A DNA stretch of 64,000 nt from contig NZ_LN881717.1 of NCBI RefSeq assembly GCF_001457435.1, positions 939,896 to 1,003,895 of the forward strand, read 5' to 3'. Origin of the DNA: Actinobaculum massiliense. GTDB lineage: Bacteria; Actinomycetota; Actinomycetes; Actinomycetales; Actinomycetaceae. Made by a program: the position numbers and the translations under genes. How positions within the stretch are numbered: position 1 is the first letter of the stretch; every line of letters starts with the position of its first letter. This document shows, one piece after another, positions 53,426 through 64,000 of this stretch. The notes below the pieces were generated by a model. The model made no database searches and was not told where the DNA came from. It saw only the letters and a program-made list of their open reading frames with translations.

Positions 53426-53561
53426 ACCCGAGCGGCCCCTTTGGGATGCGTTCAGCGCCTCCAATCTCCTAAGCTCCTCTATGGCCGCGAGTAAATCGGC
53501 GGGAGCTTCGGCGTCGTCGGCGAAACCTCGCAACATACCAGCACGTGAGAACAGGAAAAAC

Positions 53562-55340
53562 ATGCCACTCATTCACCAAACCTCAGCACCCGCGCAATGG
53601 TGGCGGGATGCCGTTATCTACCAGGTGTATCCGCGTTCCTTCGCGTCATCGACCGGCCGCATGGGCGACCTGCCGGGGATCGCCGCGCGCCTGCCCTACC
53701 TCGCGAGCCTCGGGGTGGACGCGATCTGGCTCTCCCCGTTCTACGCCTCACCGCAGTTCGACGCGGGGTACGACGTCGCCGACTATCGCGCCGTCGACCC
53801 GCGTTTTGGAAATCTCGACGACGCCGAACGCCTGATCGCGGCCGCGCATGCCAACGGACTGAAGGTTATCGTCGATATCGTCCCCAACCACACCTCCTGG
53901 GATCACGAGATGTTCCGGAAGGCGGTAGCGGCCGGAAAGGGATCGCCCGAACGCGATTTGTACTGGTTCCGCGACGGGCGCGGAGAGGACGGCAAAGAGC
54001 CGCCCACCGACTGGATTTCGGTTTTCGGCGGCTCAGCGTGGTCGCAGGTCAAGGACTTGCCGTGGGTGAAGGGCACCCCGCAAGAAAACGACGAGCAGTT
54101 CTATCTGCATCTCTTCGATCCTTCCCAACCGGATGTGAACTGGGAGAACCCCGCCATCCACGAGGAATTCATTTCCACTTTGCGCTTCTGGCTGGACCGC
54201 GGGGTCGATGGCTTCCGCGTGGACGTGGCGCACGGCTTGGTCAAGGATCCCGCCCTGCCCGATTGGCAGGAGCAGGTGGAGATGCTCGGCTCCGAAGGCA
54301 ACTTTGATGCGGGAGCTGAGGCCGGGCGGCCACCGATGTTCGATCAGGACGGCGTTCACGAAATCTTCCGCGAATGGCGGCGCGTGCTCGACGAGTACGG
54401 CCGCGACCGGATGATGGTGGGCGAGGCCTGGGTGGGCGAAGAATCTCGCCTATCCCTTTACATTCGCCCCGATGAAATGCAGCAGGCTTTCAATTTCATT
54501 TATTTGGCCGCGCACTGGGATCCGGCTGAGATCCGCGAGGTGGTGCGCGAGTCCTTCACTACTGCCGACCGGGTAAATGCGCCAACCACCTGGGTACTCT
54601 CCAACCATGACACGGTTCGGGCAGTAACCCGAATGGGCTATCCGCACCCGGGCAAAGGACCGAACGGGATTGGCGCAAACGATCCGCAACCGGACGCCGC
54701 GCTTGGCCGGGCGCGGGCGCGAGCCTGGCACCAGCTCACTGCCGCTCTTCCCGGCTCTTACTACCTCTACCAGGGCGAGGAGCGCGAGCTTCCCGAGCAC
54801 ACCCAGCTACCGGACGAGGTACGCGAGGATCCCACCTTCGAGCGTAGCGGCGGTAAGGAACTCGGGCGCGACGGCTGCCGAGTCCCCCTTCCCTGGTATT
54901 CCGATCAGCCCGGCTTCGGGTTCTCGCCCGACGGCGAGACTTGGTTGCCTCAGCCGGCCGAATGGTCAGAATTTACGATCGACGCGCAGGAGTTGCGGGC
55001 GAATGCGCTGGTTTGCGGGCAGGGTGCTTCGCAGAGCGGCTCGCAACTGACCGGCTTGCCCTACTTCCGCCGCCTTCTCGCCCTGCGTAAGCAATGGCAG
55101 TTGGGAATTGGCTCGCTCGAAGATGCCAGCGATGAACTCGCCCCCGCCGGAGTTGCCTACATCAACCGTGCGGATCGGCAGATCGGCGCCCCGGCGCGCC
55201 CGGACGTTCTGGTTCTTACTGCCTTCGATACACCGCTCGACTACCCGGCTGGCTGGGTATCAATTCTCAGCTCGCAGCCCGTTGCCAGCGGCGAGCCGAT
55301 TCCGGCCGATACCACCGTGTGGCTGGTACCGGAAAAGTAG
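53562..55340 (+). CDS. Alpha-glucosidase (GH13 family)
   Basis: A 592-residue cytoplasmic GH13 enzyme that would hydrolyse maltose/maltodextrins brought in by MalEFG. Conserved regions: DIVPNHTS (I), GFRVDVAHG with nucleophile D221 (II), MMVGEAW with acid/base E288 (III) and VLSNHD with D350 (IV). The type matches oligo-1,4/1,6-glucosidases rather than amylases, and there is no signal peptide. ATG at 53562 has ACAGGA upstream; the longer frame to 53421 runs over the kinase remnant and is not believed. Its likely operon partners lie beyond the inserted nucleoside genes. Confidence 0.94.
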   Translation: MPLIHQTSAPAQWWRDAVIYQVYPRSFASSTGRMGDLPGIAARLPYLASLGVDAIWLSPFYASPQFDAGYDVADYRAVDPRFGNLDDAERLIAAAHANGLKVIVDIVPNHTSWDHEMFRKAVAAGKGSPERDLYWFRDGRGEDGKEPPTDWISVFGGSAWSQVKDLPWVKGTPQENDEQFYLHLFDPSQPDVNWENPAIHEEFISTLRFWLDRGVDGFRVDVAHGLVKDPALPDWQEQVEMLGSEGNFDAGAEAGRPPMFDQDGVHEIFREWRRVLDEYGRDRMMVGEAWVGEESRLSLYIRPDEMQQAFNFIYLAAHWDPAEIREVVRESFTTADRVNAPTTWVLSNHDTVRAVTRMGYPHPGKGPNGIGANDPQPDAALGRARARAWHQLTAALPGSYYLYQGEERELPEHTQLPDEVREDPTFERSGGKELGRDGCRVPLPWYSDQPGFGFSPDGETWLPQPAEWSEFTIDAQELRANALVCGQGASQSGSQLTGLPYFRRLLALRKQWQLGIGSLEDASDELAPAGVAYINRADRQIGAPARPDVLVLTAFDTPLDYPAGWVSILSSQPVASGEPIPADTTVWLVPEK

Positions 55341-55360
55341 GGGAGCTACGGCGTCGTCGT
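55341..55360. repeat. 20-bp sequence shared with 14031-14050, copy 2
   Basis: Exact 20-base identity with the pstA-pstB gap sequence. This copy starts on the base after the alpha-glucosidase stop codon. Confidence 0.6.
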
Positions 55361-55491
55361 TCAGAAAGAGCGGCACTACCCGCTAAGCTGAATGGAAGAC
55401 GCGAAACGTAACGGCAGATACCATCGTTTTTGCACGTTGGAATAAATTAGATTTGTATCTAACGCCACTTTCCGCGAGTGAGGGGATTCAA

Positions 55492-55983
55492 TTGGATAAC
55501 ACACAGAGCGCGGCCGCCGCGGGCGCAGCGCAGAAAACTGACGCGGGCTACGCGACGACGTCGAGCGCGCAGGCTCGGGAACAGATGGCGGGCGGCCAGA
55601 AGAAAACCATTGGCGAACTCGTTGCCACGGTCACCGCGCAGTTCTCGGCGCTGATTCGCGATGAGTTCAAGTACGCGCAGACTTCGCTCACCCAGAAAGT
55701 CAAGAACCTGGGCATCGGCGGGGGCCTCTTTGCGGTGGCCGGCATCCTCGCGCTCTACCTCCTCCTGTTCCTGCTACTGGCAACCGCCGCGGGCTTCACC
55801 GTGCTGTTCGGCGGGCGCTGGTGGGCCGGTTTCCTTGCGACAGCGGGAGTTTTACTCCTGATTATTGCGGTGCTCGGCGGGCTGGGTGCTATGAAATTCA
55901 AGAAGTCTGGCCAGTACAAGGCCGATCCCGTCGGCGGGGTCACCAAGGACGTCAACGCCTTCAAGAAAGGACTCTCCAAGTGA
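55492..55983 (+). CDS. Phage holin family / DUF1469-type membrane protein
   Basis: A 163-residue protein with a hydrophilic N-terminus, an amphipathic helix (LIRDEFKYAQTSLTQKVKNLG) and two transmembrane segments (GGGLFAVAGILALYLLLFLLLATAAG; WWAGFLATAGVLLLIIAVLGG). This is the YqjE/DUF1469 (actinobacterial holin-X-like) pattern; despite the name these are not phage lysis genes here but envelope-stress proteins. TTG at 55492 follows GAGGGG at 7 bases; the frame to 55453 has no such site. Overlaps the next gene by GTGA. Confidence 0.82.
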   Translation: MDNTQSAAAAGAAQKTDAGYATTSSAQAREQMAGGQKKTIGELVATVTAQFSALIRDEFKYAQTSLTQKVKNLGIGGGLFAVAGILALYLLLFLLLATAAGFTVLFGGRWWAGFLATAGVLLLIIAVLGGLGAMKFKKSGQYKADPVGGVTKDVNAFKKGLSK

Positions 55984-56489
55984 GCGAGCAAGACAACCGG
56001 TCCCCCGAAGAAATCGAACGCGATCTTCAGCGCACCCGCGAGGAACTGACCAACTCCGTCAACGAGCTTGTTAGCCGCCTCGATCCGCGTGAGAACTTGC
56101 GCAATGCAAAGGATTCCGCCAGGCAGAGCGTGTCTAATTTCGCCTCTCAGGCGAAGGCAAAGGCCAGCTCGCTGGCCGGTTCCGCCAAGGCCAAGGCGGC
56201 GGATCTGGCTGACCGCACGGAAGAAACTGGCGAGCAGCTCAAGGCGGATGTGGCTGATAAAGCGGAGGACGCCAAGCAGCGGGCGGAAAACGCTAAGCAC
56301 CGCGCGGAAGAAGCTTCGGATCAGGCCGCGGGATTTGCGGCCGGCACCGCGGCGAGCGTGCGCGCCGAGGCAGAGTCGGTGGCCGCGGACGCGAAGGCGG
56401 GCGAGCCCACCGGAATTGCCGTAGTGGCGGGTCTGGGAGTTGCCGCCCTCGGAGCGGCGGTTTTGCTCGTTAGCAAGTTGCGTGGATAG
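55980..56489 (+). CDS. DUF3618 domain protein with C-terminal membrane anchor
   Basis: A 169-residue protein. The N-terminus SPEEIERDLQRTREELTNSVNELVSRLDP is the DUF3618 signature. It is followed by a long Ala/Lys/Glu heptad-like helix (residues 45-125), as in LEA- or apolipoprotein-like coiled coils, and one membrane helix (GIAVVAGLGVAALGAAVLLVS). The GTG start overlaps the stop of the DUF1469-type gene; this pair is a recurrent actinobacterial unit. Role unknown, probably envelope stabilisation. Confidence 0.88.
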   Translation: MSEQDNRSPEEIERDLQRTREELTNSVNELVSRLDPRENLRNAKDSARQSVSNFASQAKAKASSLAGSAKAKAADLADRTEETGEQLKADVADKAEDAKQRAENAKHRAEEASDQAAGFAAGTAASVRAEAESVAADAKAGEPTGIAVVAGLGVAALGAAVLLVSKLRG

Positions 56490-56622
56490 ATTGCGCGGAT
56501 AGGGCTTTTCAGTTCGCCTTCAGGGGCATTGAAGTGTAAAGTTTCTACTTACGGCGCTGAGCGGTATGCGAGGCGGCATTGCGGCGCGCGCGGGAATTCC
56601 CAGCGTGACCGCAAAACCGTCT

Positions 56623-56652
56623 GACCATAAAAATGTGTTGTTCTTTATGGTC
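56623..56652 (+). promoter_or_regulatory. Inverted repeat GACCATAAA upstream of the DUF3073 gene
   Basis: GACCATAAA (56623-56631) and its exact complement TTTATGGTC (56644-56652) are separated by 12 bases, 90 bases before the DUF3073 start. The two 9-bp arms could be an operator for a dimeric regulator or a leader hairpin. No matching consensus is known to me. Confidence 0.45.
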
Positions 56653-56741
56653 ATGTTCGATTGCTGGCGCTAGTATGAAGTCACGAAAGAGTAGATGCGG
56701 GGCTAAAATAGGCCCCCGGTGAGATGAAGGGGGTCGAGCCA

Positions 56742-57014
56742 ATGGGGCGCGGCCGTCAAAAGGCTAAGCAGCGTAAGGTAGCCCGAAATCTCAAGTACTA
56801 CACGCCAGAGACCGATTACGCGGCTCTTGAGCGTGAGTTACGTCAGCAGAACGGCGCTTCCGAAGGTAAACAGACCCAGCCAAAGGACGACGATCCGTAC
56901 GCGGCATATTACGACCAATATGGTGAGTACGAAGAAGAAGATCCGTGGGCAGATGAATACGGCGAATACAACGACGCCGATGATCATCGCGGCGGCGACG
57001 GCCGGGATAGGTAG
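56742..57014 (+). CDS. DUF3073 family small protein
   Basis: A 90-residue protein. The start MGRGRQKAKQRKVARNLKYYTPETDYAALERELR is the DUF3073 hallmark of actinobacteria: a basic N-terminus likely to bind nucleic acid, followed by a very acidic, Tyr-rich tail (YAAYYDQYGEYEEEDPW). ATG at 56742 gives the family start; the ATG at 56724 does not. A 20-bp perfect terminator stem follows. Function unknown. Confidence 0.9.
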   Translation: MGRGRQKAKQRKVARNLKYYTPETDYAALERELRQQNGASEGKQTQPKDDDPYAAYYDQYGEYEEEDPWADEYGEYNDADDHRGGDGRDR

Positions 57015-57036
57015 CTCGACCCGGTAATTCAATTTC

Positions 57037-57082
57037 AGTATGGGGGAGGCGGGAACTGCGGGGTTCCCGCCTCCCCCATACT
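57037..57082 (+). terminator. Perfect 20-bp hairpin after the DUF3073 gene
   Basis: Arms 57037-57056 and 57063-57082 are perfectly complementary with a 6-base loop. There is no T-run, but the stem is one of the strongest in the window. The 18-bp repeats start directly after it. Confidence 0.7.
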
Positions 57083-57190
57083 GCACCCCGGATTGGTGTT
57101 GCACTCCTGTTAGATATTGGACCCCGGATTGACGATGGATCCTAGGTTGATGCTGGACTCCGGGTTGATGCTGGACCCCGGATCGATATT
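57083..57190. repeat. Six tandem 18-bp repeats
   Basis: Units begin at 57083, 57101, 57119, 57137, 57155 and 57173, with consensus GGACCCCGGATTGATGYT and increasing divergence at the left end; a partial seventh follows. It lies between the DUF3073 terminator and the sterol-carrier gene, outside any gene. Confidence 0.9.
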
Positions 57191-57223
57191 GCGCCCTAAC
57201 CGGCAGGCCGGAAAAGTTCCGGC

Positions 57224-57643
57224 TTATCCCCGCTCGGGTTCTTTGCCATGCCGGTCTAAAGTTACCGCGGTAAAAAGCGGCAGATAATCCGAGAGATCCG
57301 CGCGGATCCCGGAGGCATCAGTTTTGCCGGCGGCTTTCGCCGCTTGCCAGTCCGTGTTACCCACGCTGAGGTCCACGAAGGTTTGCGCGTCCATTTCCAC
57401 CACATTCGGCGGAGTTCCTCGCCGATGCGCCGGGCCCGCGATTGCCTGCACCGCTCCCGCGTAGGGCACGCGGATTTCTACCGAGTGGCCGGGGTGACGC
57501 TCGGCAATTTCCTCCAGCGCAAACCTCACCGCCATTTTCCGCTCGGCTTTTGTCAGCTCGCCGCCCGCGCGGGCCTTCGCCAGCAGGTGAATCCCTGTAG
57601 CCGAATCGATTTTGCGCGGTTTATGAGCTCGCTCTTGTGCCAT
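57224..57643 (-). CDS. Sterol carrier family protein
   Basis: A 139-residue protein of the actinobacterial sterol-carrier (SCP2-like) family, recognised by VRFALEEIAERHPGHSVEIRVPYAGAVQAIAGPAHRRGTPPNVVEMDAQTFVDL and the closing GIRADLSDYLPLF. It presumably binds a hydrophobic ligand; none is known. In related genomes it lies near purine genes, as here (gdhA, purC, purA). Start at ATG 57643 or GTG 57652; no good ribosome binding site decides. Confidence 0.82.
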   Translation of the reverse strand: MAQERAHKPRKIDSATGIHLLAKARAGGELTKAERKMAVRFALEEIAERHPGHSVEIRVPYAGAVQAIAGPAHRRGTPPNVVEMDAQTFVDLSVGNTDWQAAKAAGKTDASGIRADLSDYLPLFTAVTLDRHGKEPERG

Positions 57644-57807
57644 GCCCGCCACTTTACCCGAGCCCGCGCCGTCCTACCCGGGGCAGCCTTTCTGCCCTGG
57701 CTTGTGAAGCTACCCGAGCCCGGTAAAAGATTGGCCCGGGCCCAGTTCTTCGGTCGGGCCCGGGCCAAATTACACTCGGCCGGAAAGCCTGCGTACCGGC
57801 CGGTTGC

Positions 57808-59247
<1,440 letters not shown>

Positions 59248-59422
59248 TCATCGCAAAGCCCGCCGCGCGCGGTGTCTTAGAAATCGGACGGCGGAATTTT
59301 TCTCACCTTCGGGCGGGTACCTCGACGCACGGGAGTCCGGGCGGGGCCCGGGAGCTCGACCACAACCAGGATGGAGCTCAAACGAACTAAGTCTGCGCGA
59401 GTTGGCTTAGGCGTGCTGAGGG

Positions 59423-60373
59423 CTAAGCCGGCCGGCACCACTTTTGCCCGGTCAGCATTTCGTAAACGCGAACGTAGCGGGCCAAGGTTTCATCGACGAC
59501 GTCCTGCGGAATGGGCGGCGGCTGGGTTCCCGACGCCGGATTCCATCCGGACTTCGGGCCGGCAAGCCACTTTCCAATGATTTCCTTGTCGTAAGAACGC
59601 GGGATTTCTCCGCGTTCGCGAGTGCGCTCAAACTCTTCCTTCACCCAATAGTGAGCTGAATCCGGGGTGAAAGCCTCGTCAGCGAAAATCAGCCGAGAAC
59701 TTGCCGCGTCCGCATCGGATCCAAATTCGAATTTGGCGTCCGCCAGGATCAAGCCGTGCTGCGCGGAGATTTCCCGACCGCGCTCATAAAGCCGAATCGC
59801 GACATCCTCGATTTTATTTGCGCGCCGCGCGCCCACGCGTTCGCGGAGCTCAGGCCAGGTGATCGCGGTATCTTTTTGCCCGAGCGGGCCTTTGAACGAG
59901 GCGCTAAGGATCGGAGTATCGAAGGCATCCCCGGGATATTTCCCCATGGGAGCCGGACTTCTGCCCACCGTGCCGTGATCAATGTACTCACGTAGCACCC
60001 GATCAGTCAGGTAGCCGTGAACCTTGATCTCGTAGGGCGCCATTTGCAAACCGCGCACGAGCATTCCACGCCCCTCGATCCCCGCGGAGTTATCCGCGGC
60101 GATCACGTGATTGGAAATAATTTCCTTGGTCCGGTCGAACCACCAAAGTGAAAGTTGCGTGAGAATCTTACCCTTGCCAGGAATTTTTGTGGGGATCACT
60201 TTATCGAAAGCGGCGATACGATCCGATGCCACGATGAGGTACACATCCGAACCCGCGTGAGGACTAGCCGAGGTAGGCCGGTATATATCCCGAATCTTGC
60301 CCGAAAATAGCTTCGTCCAACCCGGAAGAATCACGCCCAAAGAACCCGTTGTATTGAGGCTTCCGCTCGTCAT
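59423..60373 (-). CDS. purC: Phosphoribosylaminoimidazole-succinocarboxamide synthase
   Basis: PurC (SAICAR synthetase) of purine synthesis, 316 residues, the long (eukaryote/actinobacteria) type. Motifs: GKIRDIY, ASDRIAAFDKVIPTKIPGKGKILTQLSLWWF, the ATP/substrate strand LILADAKFEFG, and FADEAFTPDSAHYW. The YEIKVHGYL segment replaces the more usual VECVVRGYL. ATG at 60373. It is separated from purA by an unrelated surface-protein gene. Confidence 0.95.
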   Translation of the reverse strand: MTSGSLNTTGSLGVILPGWTKLFSGKIRDIYRPTSASPHAGSDVYLIVASDRIAAFDKVIPTKIPGKGKILTQLSLWWFDRTKEIISNHVIAADNSAGIEGRGMLVRGLQMAPYEIKVHGYLTDRVLREYIDHGTVGRSPAPMGKYPGDAFDTPILSASFKGPLGQKDTAITWPELRERVGARRANKIEDVAIRLYERGREISAQHGLILADAKFEFGSDADAASSRLIFADEAFTPDSAHYWVKEEFERTRERGEIPRSYDKEIIGKWLAGPKSGWNPASGTQPPPIPQDVVDETLARYVRVYEMLTGQKWCRPA

Positions 60374-60601
60374 AGCTACGTCTCACCCCCGAGGCTCCAC
60401 TCTCCCTCGCTGCATTGCGAGGCATACCAGATTCTTTATCATCCTACCTGGGGCGAGATAGCGGAGGTTAGCCATCCGCGCGCTTTGCCAGATCTCAGCG
60501 CCGAAAATCTCATAGTTTGAGATCACCTCGTGAATCTGCAACGCATTCTTTCACTATTTGAACCCCGGCGCCAATCCCTAAAGGCCCTATTCCATGGCCC
60601 A

Positions 60602-60637
60602 AGGTGGAGGGACGCCGGCTTCGGCGCCCCTCCACCT
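60602..60637 (-). terminator. Terminator of the thioester-domain gene
   Basis: A 16-position stem (60602-60617 with 60622-60637, one mismatch) with a 4-base loop, 20 bases after the stop codon on the minus strand. The tail is not T-rich. Confidence 0.7.
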
Positions 60638-60656
60638 CACGATGGGCTGTTCACGC

Positions 60657-61985
60657 TTAGGACTTCATCGCCTCCTTACGCCACTCTTTCACCGCGAAGA
60701 CGAGCACTCCCGACCCCAGCAGGGCAAACACCAGGGCCGTAGCCTTGATGCTCTTCGCACCACTCTCGGTGAGCTGCGGAGCCGGAACTTGCACCTTGAC
60801 CTGATCCTGGGTTTCAACCTTGCCTCGCGGTTGCGCTTGCTCGGGAATCGTTGCGGGAGGACCAGTTACCTTCGAGGCCGGTTGCGGGCCGGACTGCTTT
60901 TCGTCTGACTTTAGTCCGGTCGGCTCGGGCTCGGGCGTGACCGTCGGAACCGGATTGGGCACAGGCTTAGACGTCACCGTCGGAACGGGCTTGGGCTCAG
61001 GCTTCGGGGTCAGCGCTTTCCACGAGTAAGACACCGAGACCTCTCGCTGAACCGGATTCTTTTTGACGAGCACGATCGTCTGGCTATGGCTACTCGCCGT
61101 CGCATTGGGCGGAGTAATCACAAGCGAGCCGGTGATGTTTTCGCCCGAAACACTCGCGGTAAAAATCCCAGAACCGGCCGAAGGTGCGGAAGTTTTAATG
61201 TAGAGGGCAGTCCCGGCGGCCACGGCGCCTAAATCAATCTTCTTCCCCTGCGCATCCACAACCGTCCCGTCACCGCGATAGGTGAGCGCCAAGGTCTGGT
61301 CCGCTTTTACTTTGAGAGGGCCCACCAGACCGGGCACAGCCTCGCCCGCCGAGCCGCGCTCGAGGGCGAACTGCGGGGCTTCCACGCGATGCTCCGCCAC
61401 GCCGATATTTGCCGGTCCAATGAGGTAGTTATACACAGCGCGCATTCGCCCCTGAATATCGGAATCAAGCCGGCCAGAGTTATTTCCCCAAGCGCGGATC
61501 TCAATGCCGTCCGTAAAGTGCCAGATAGCCGACTGAATAGCAGTGATCGCCTCCTTTTCGGTCAAATCCGTGACGCCGGCCTGATCGGCAAATTTCTTCA
61601 CATCAAGAGTTGGATAGGAATTGAGAATGATCCATGCGACTTTCTCCCGAATTTCCTTCTTCGTCTTGAAGTTATTAGTGCCCGGGAATTCATCCCAATC
61701 ACCCAAACGCGCCTCTCCGCGGCGCAAACCTACCGACTGCTCCAGGCAGTAGGCACGCAGCTCTTCGCCCTGAACGTTGACGATAAAGAGATTGCTCCAT
61801 ACCGCTCCCTTCGCCCCGTCCGGACGAGTGAACTCCACCTGATAGGCGCGGGTGTCATTGCTTCCAATAGTCGCAGGGATTTTACGGCCGGAGTCATCTG
61901 CATGAGCACCGGCGCTGAAAAGCGCCACGCTGGCGGCGCAGAGCGCAATAATAAGGACCACTATCGGCCACTGACGAATTTTCAT
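60657..61985 (-). CDS. Thioester-domain (TED) surface adhesin
   Basis: A 442-residue secreted protein. After a signal peptide (cut near SAGAHADD) comes a TQXA-type thioester domain: cysteine C80 in RAYCLEQS and glutamine Q151 in AITAIQSAIWHFTDG, which in the family join into a reactive thioester that binds host molecules. Then a Cna-B-like beta domain (about 230-330), a Pro-rich stalk (PEPKPVPTVTSKPVPNPVPT) and a C-terminal membrane helix with basic tail. The residues before the helix, LTESG, could be a variant sortase signal; no LPxTG is present. It lies between purC and purA. Confidence 0.88.
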   Translation of the reverse strand: MKIRQWPIVVLIIALCAASVALFSAGAHADDSGRKIPATIGSNDTRAYQVEFTRPDGAKGAVWSNLFIVNVQGEELRAYCLEQSVGLRRGEARLGDWDEFPGTNNFKTKKEIREKVAWIILNSYPTLDVKKFADQAGVTDLTEKEAITAIQSAIWHFTDGIEIRAWGNNSGRLDSDIQGRMRAVYNYLIGPANIGVAEHRVEAPQFALERGSAGEAVPGLVGPLKVKADQTLALTYRGDGTVVDAQGKKIDLGAVAAGTALYIKTSAPSAGSGIFTASVSGENITGSLVITPPNATASSHSQTIVLVKKNPVQREVSVSYSWKALTPKPEPKPVPTVTSKPVPNPVPTVTPEPEPTGLKSDEKQSGPQPASKVTGPPATIPEQAQPRGKVETQDQVKVQVPAPQLTESGAKSIKATALVFALLGSGVLVFAVKEWRKEAMKS

Positions 61986-62520
61986 AGGTTTCCCTTCCGG
62001 AGTGCATCAACCATCTGGCCTCGCGCTACAAAACTCGATGCCACCCCGCCGCGAGGCCCGGTGAGGAGGCCTCGCGGCGGCTGTAACTTGCCGAGCTACA
62101 ACTGAGCTACAACTTGCCGAGCCGCAATTGAGTATCAACTAGAGCTACAGATGGCGCGGTGAGCGGGTGCAGTCCTAATAATTTCTGGTACCTTCAATCG
62201 GGTACAAAAGCGATCATAAAAACGTAATAAGGCATAAACAAATGCAAATAAAATCTATCCACAGCTAAAAATACTTTATGCACCGCTGTGTACTCATCTG
62301 TGGAAATCGCGCGCAAAACCCCTTATAAACACCAAATTACCCAGATCAAAAGACAAAAAATCGTGCCGGGGGCCAAACGCCCATCCGACACGATCTTTCG
62401 GTTTGCTCGTCTTGAAGCTAAATGCTCTGCTTGATGCGGCGAACTTTGCGCGAAGCTAGATGTCCATCTCGAAGCTAAACGCCCCTTTCGAGGCTAAGCG
62501 CCCTCTTTCCGACCGGGCAC
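61986..62520. other. 535-base intergenic region between the thioester protein and purA
   Basis: Contains, from the left, a 13-bp hairpin (arms near 62048-62060 and 62068-62080), the promoter region of the thioester-domain gene, an AT-rich block (62190-62350) with two one-mismatch DnaA-box-like 9-mers (near 62262 and 62277), and the purA terminator. No gene is evident. Confidence 0.5.
62355..62394 (-). terminator. Intrinsic terminator of purA
   Basis: On the minus strand ATCGTG (62394-62389) and CACGAT (62365-62360) close a GC-rich hairpin, directly followed by TTTTTT. It lies about 130 bases after the purA stop. Confidence 0.75.

Positions 62521-64000
<1,480 letters not shown>

Noticed and set aside
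53421-53561. N-terminal extension of the alpha-glucosidase
   Set aside because: The extra residues are read across the kinase remnant and do not resemble GH13; the ATG at 53562 has a ribosome binding site.
55492-55983. Holin gene as evidence of a prophage
   Set aside because: No other phage gene is near; the DUF1469-type/DUF3618 pair is a chromosomal actinobacterial unit.

Overview
The window looks like a chromosomal segment of a high-GC Gram-positive bacterium, most likely a member of the Actinomycetaceae (Actinobaculum/Trueperella/Arcanobacterium-like). The reasons are: actinobacterial small families (DUF3073, DUF2516-like, DUF3618, sterol-carrier family), a mycothiol synthase domain, a SpaA-type sortase-assembled pilus, ClpC with HspR/ClgR-like sites, frequent GTG/TTG starts, and the tRNA cluster Glu-Asp-Phe. 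The genus is an inference.

Layout. 1-4.5 kb: the 3' end of a phosphotriesterase-family gene, then a lone ribonucleotide reductase beta gene (nrdF) behind two NrdR boxes, an unknown protein and a YeiH-type transporter. 4.5-11.1 kb (minus strand): clpC, dtd, a DUF2516-like protein, then an apparent operon of membrane protein, nitrobindin-like protein and YgfZ-like protein. 11.4-22.2 kb: a phosphate/polyphosphate block. A DUF47-Pit low-affinity phosphate uptake pair on the plus strand converges on the minus-strand series mshD-ppk1 fusion, Nudix/histidine phosphatase protein, pstS-pstC-pstA-pstB. 23.3-33.5 kb: tRNA-Lys, a paired SMR exporter behind a guanidine-III-like riboswitch, several carriers (AI-2E, EamA, AEC), an EEP-family protein, msrB and a large MscS-type channel. 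33.6-34.0 kb: tRNA-Glu, tRNA-Asp, tRNA-Phe. 34.2-39.7 kb: a pilus operon (major pilin, class C sortase, large LPLTG protein). 40.3-44.0 kb: polysaccharide deacetylase/allantoinase-like protein, sirtuin, GltS-type symporter. 44.1-55.3 kb: a maltose/maltodextrin module (malE-malF-malG, divergent LacI regulator, GH13 alpha-glucosidase) interrupted by a decaying nucleoside catabolic operon (MFS carrier and nucleoside hydrolase intact; deoC and a PfkB sugar kinase broken). 55.4-63.8 kb: envelope/stress small proteins, DUF3073, sterol-carrier protein, gdhA, purC, a thioester-domain surface protein and purA.

Main points of interest. (1) The NrdF has Q, S and K in place of three metal-binding glutamates, the signature of the metal-free class Ie (QSK) radical subunit. 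(2) Mycothiol synthase and polyphosphate kinase are one continuous 1061-residue protein. (3) A guanidine-III riboswitch-like RNA precedes the SMR pair. (4) The neighbouring MutT-like protein has lost its Nudix glutamates. (5) A nucleoside operon is caught in mid-decay inside the maltose locus. I found no CRISPR array, rRNA, insertion sequence or intact prophage.
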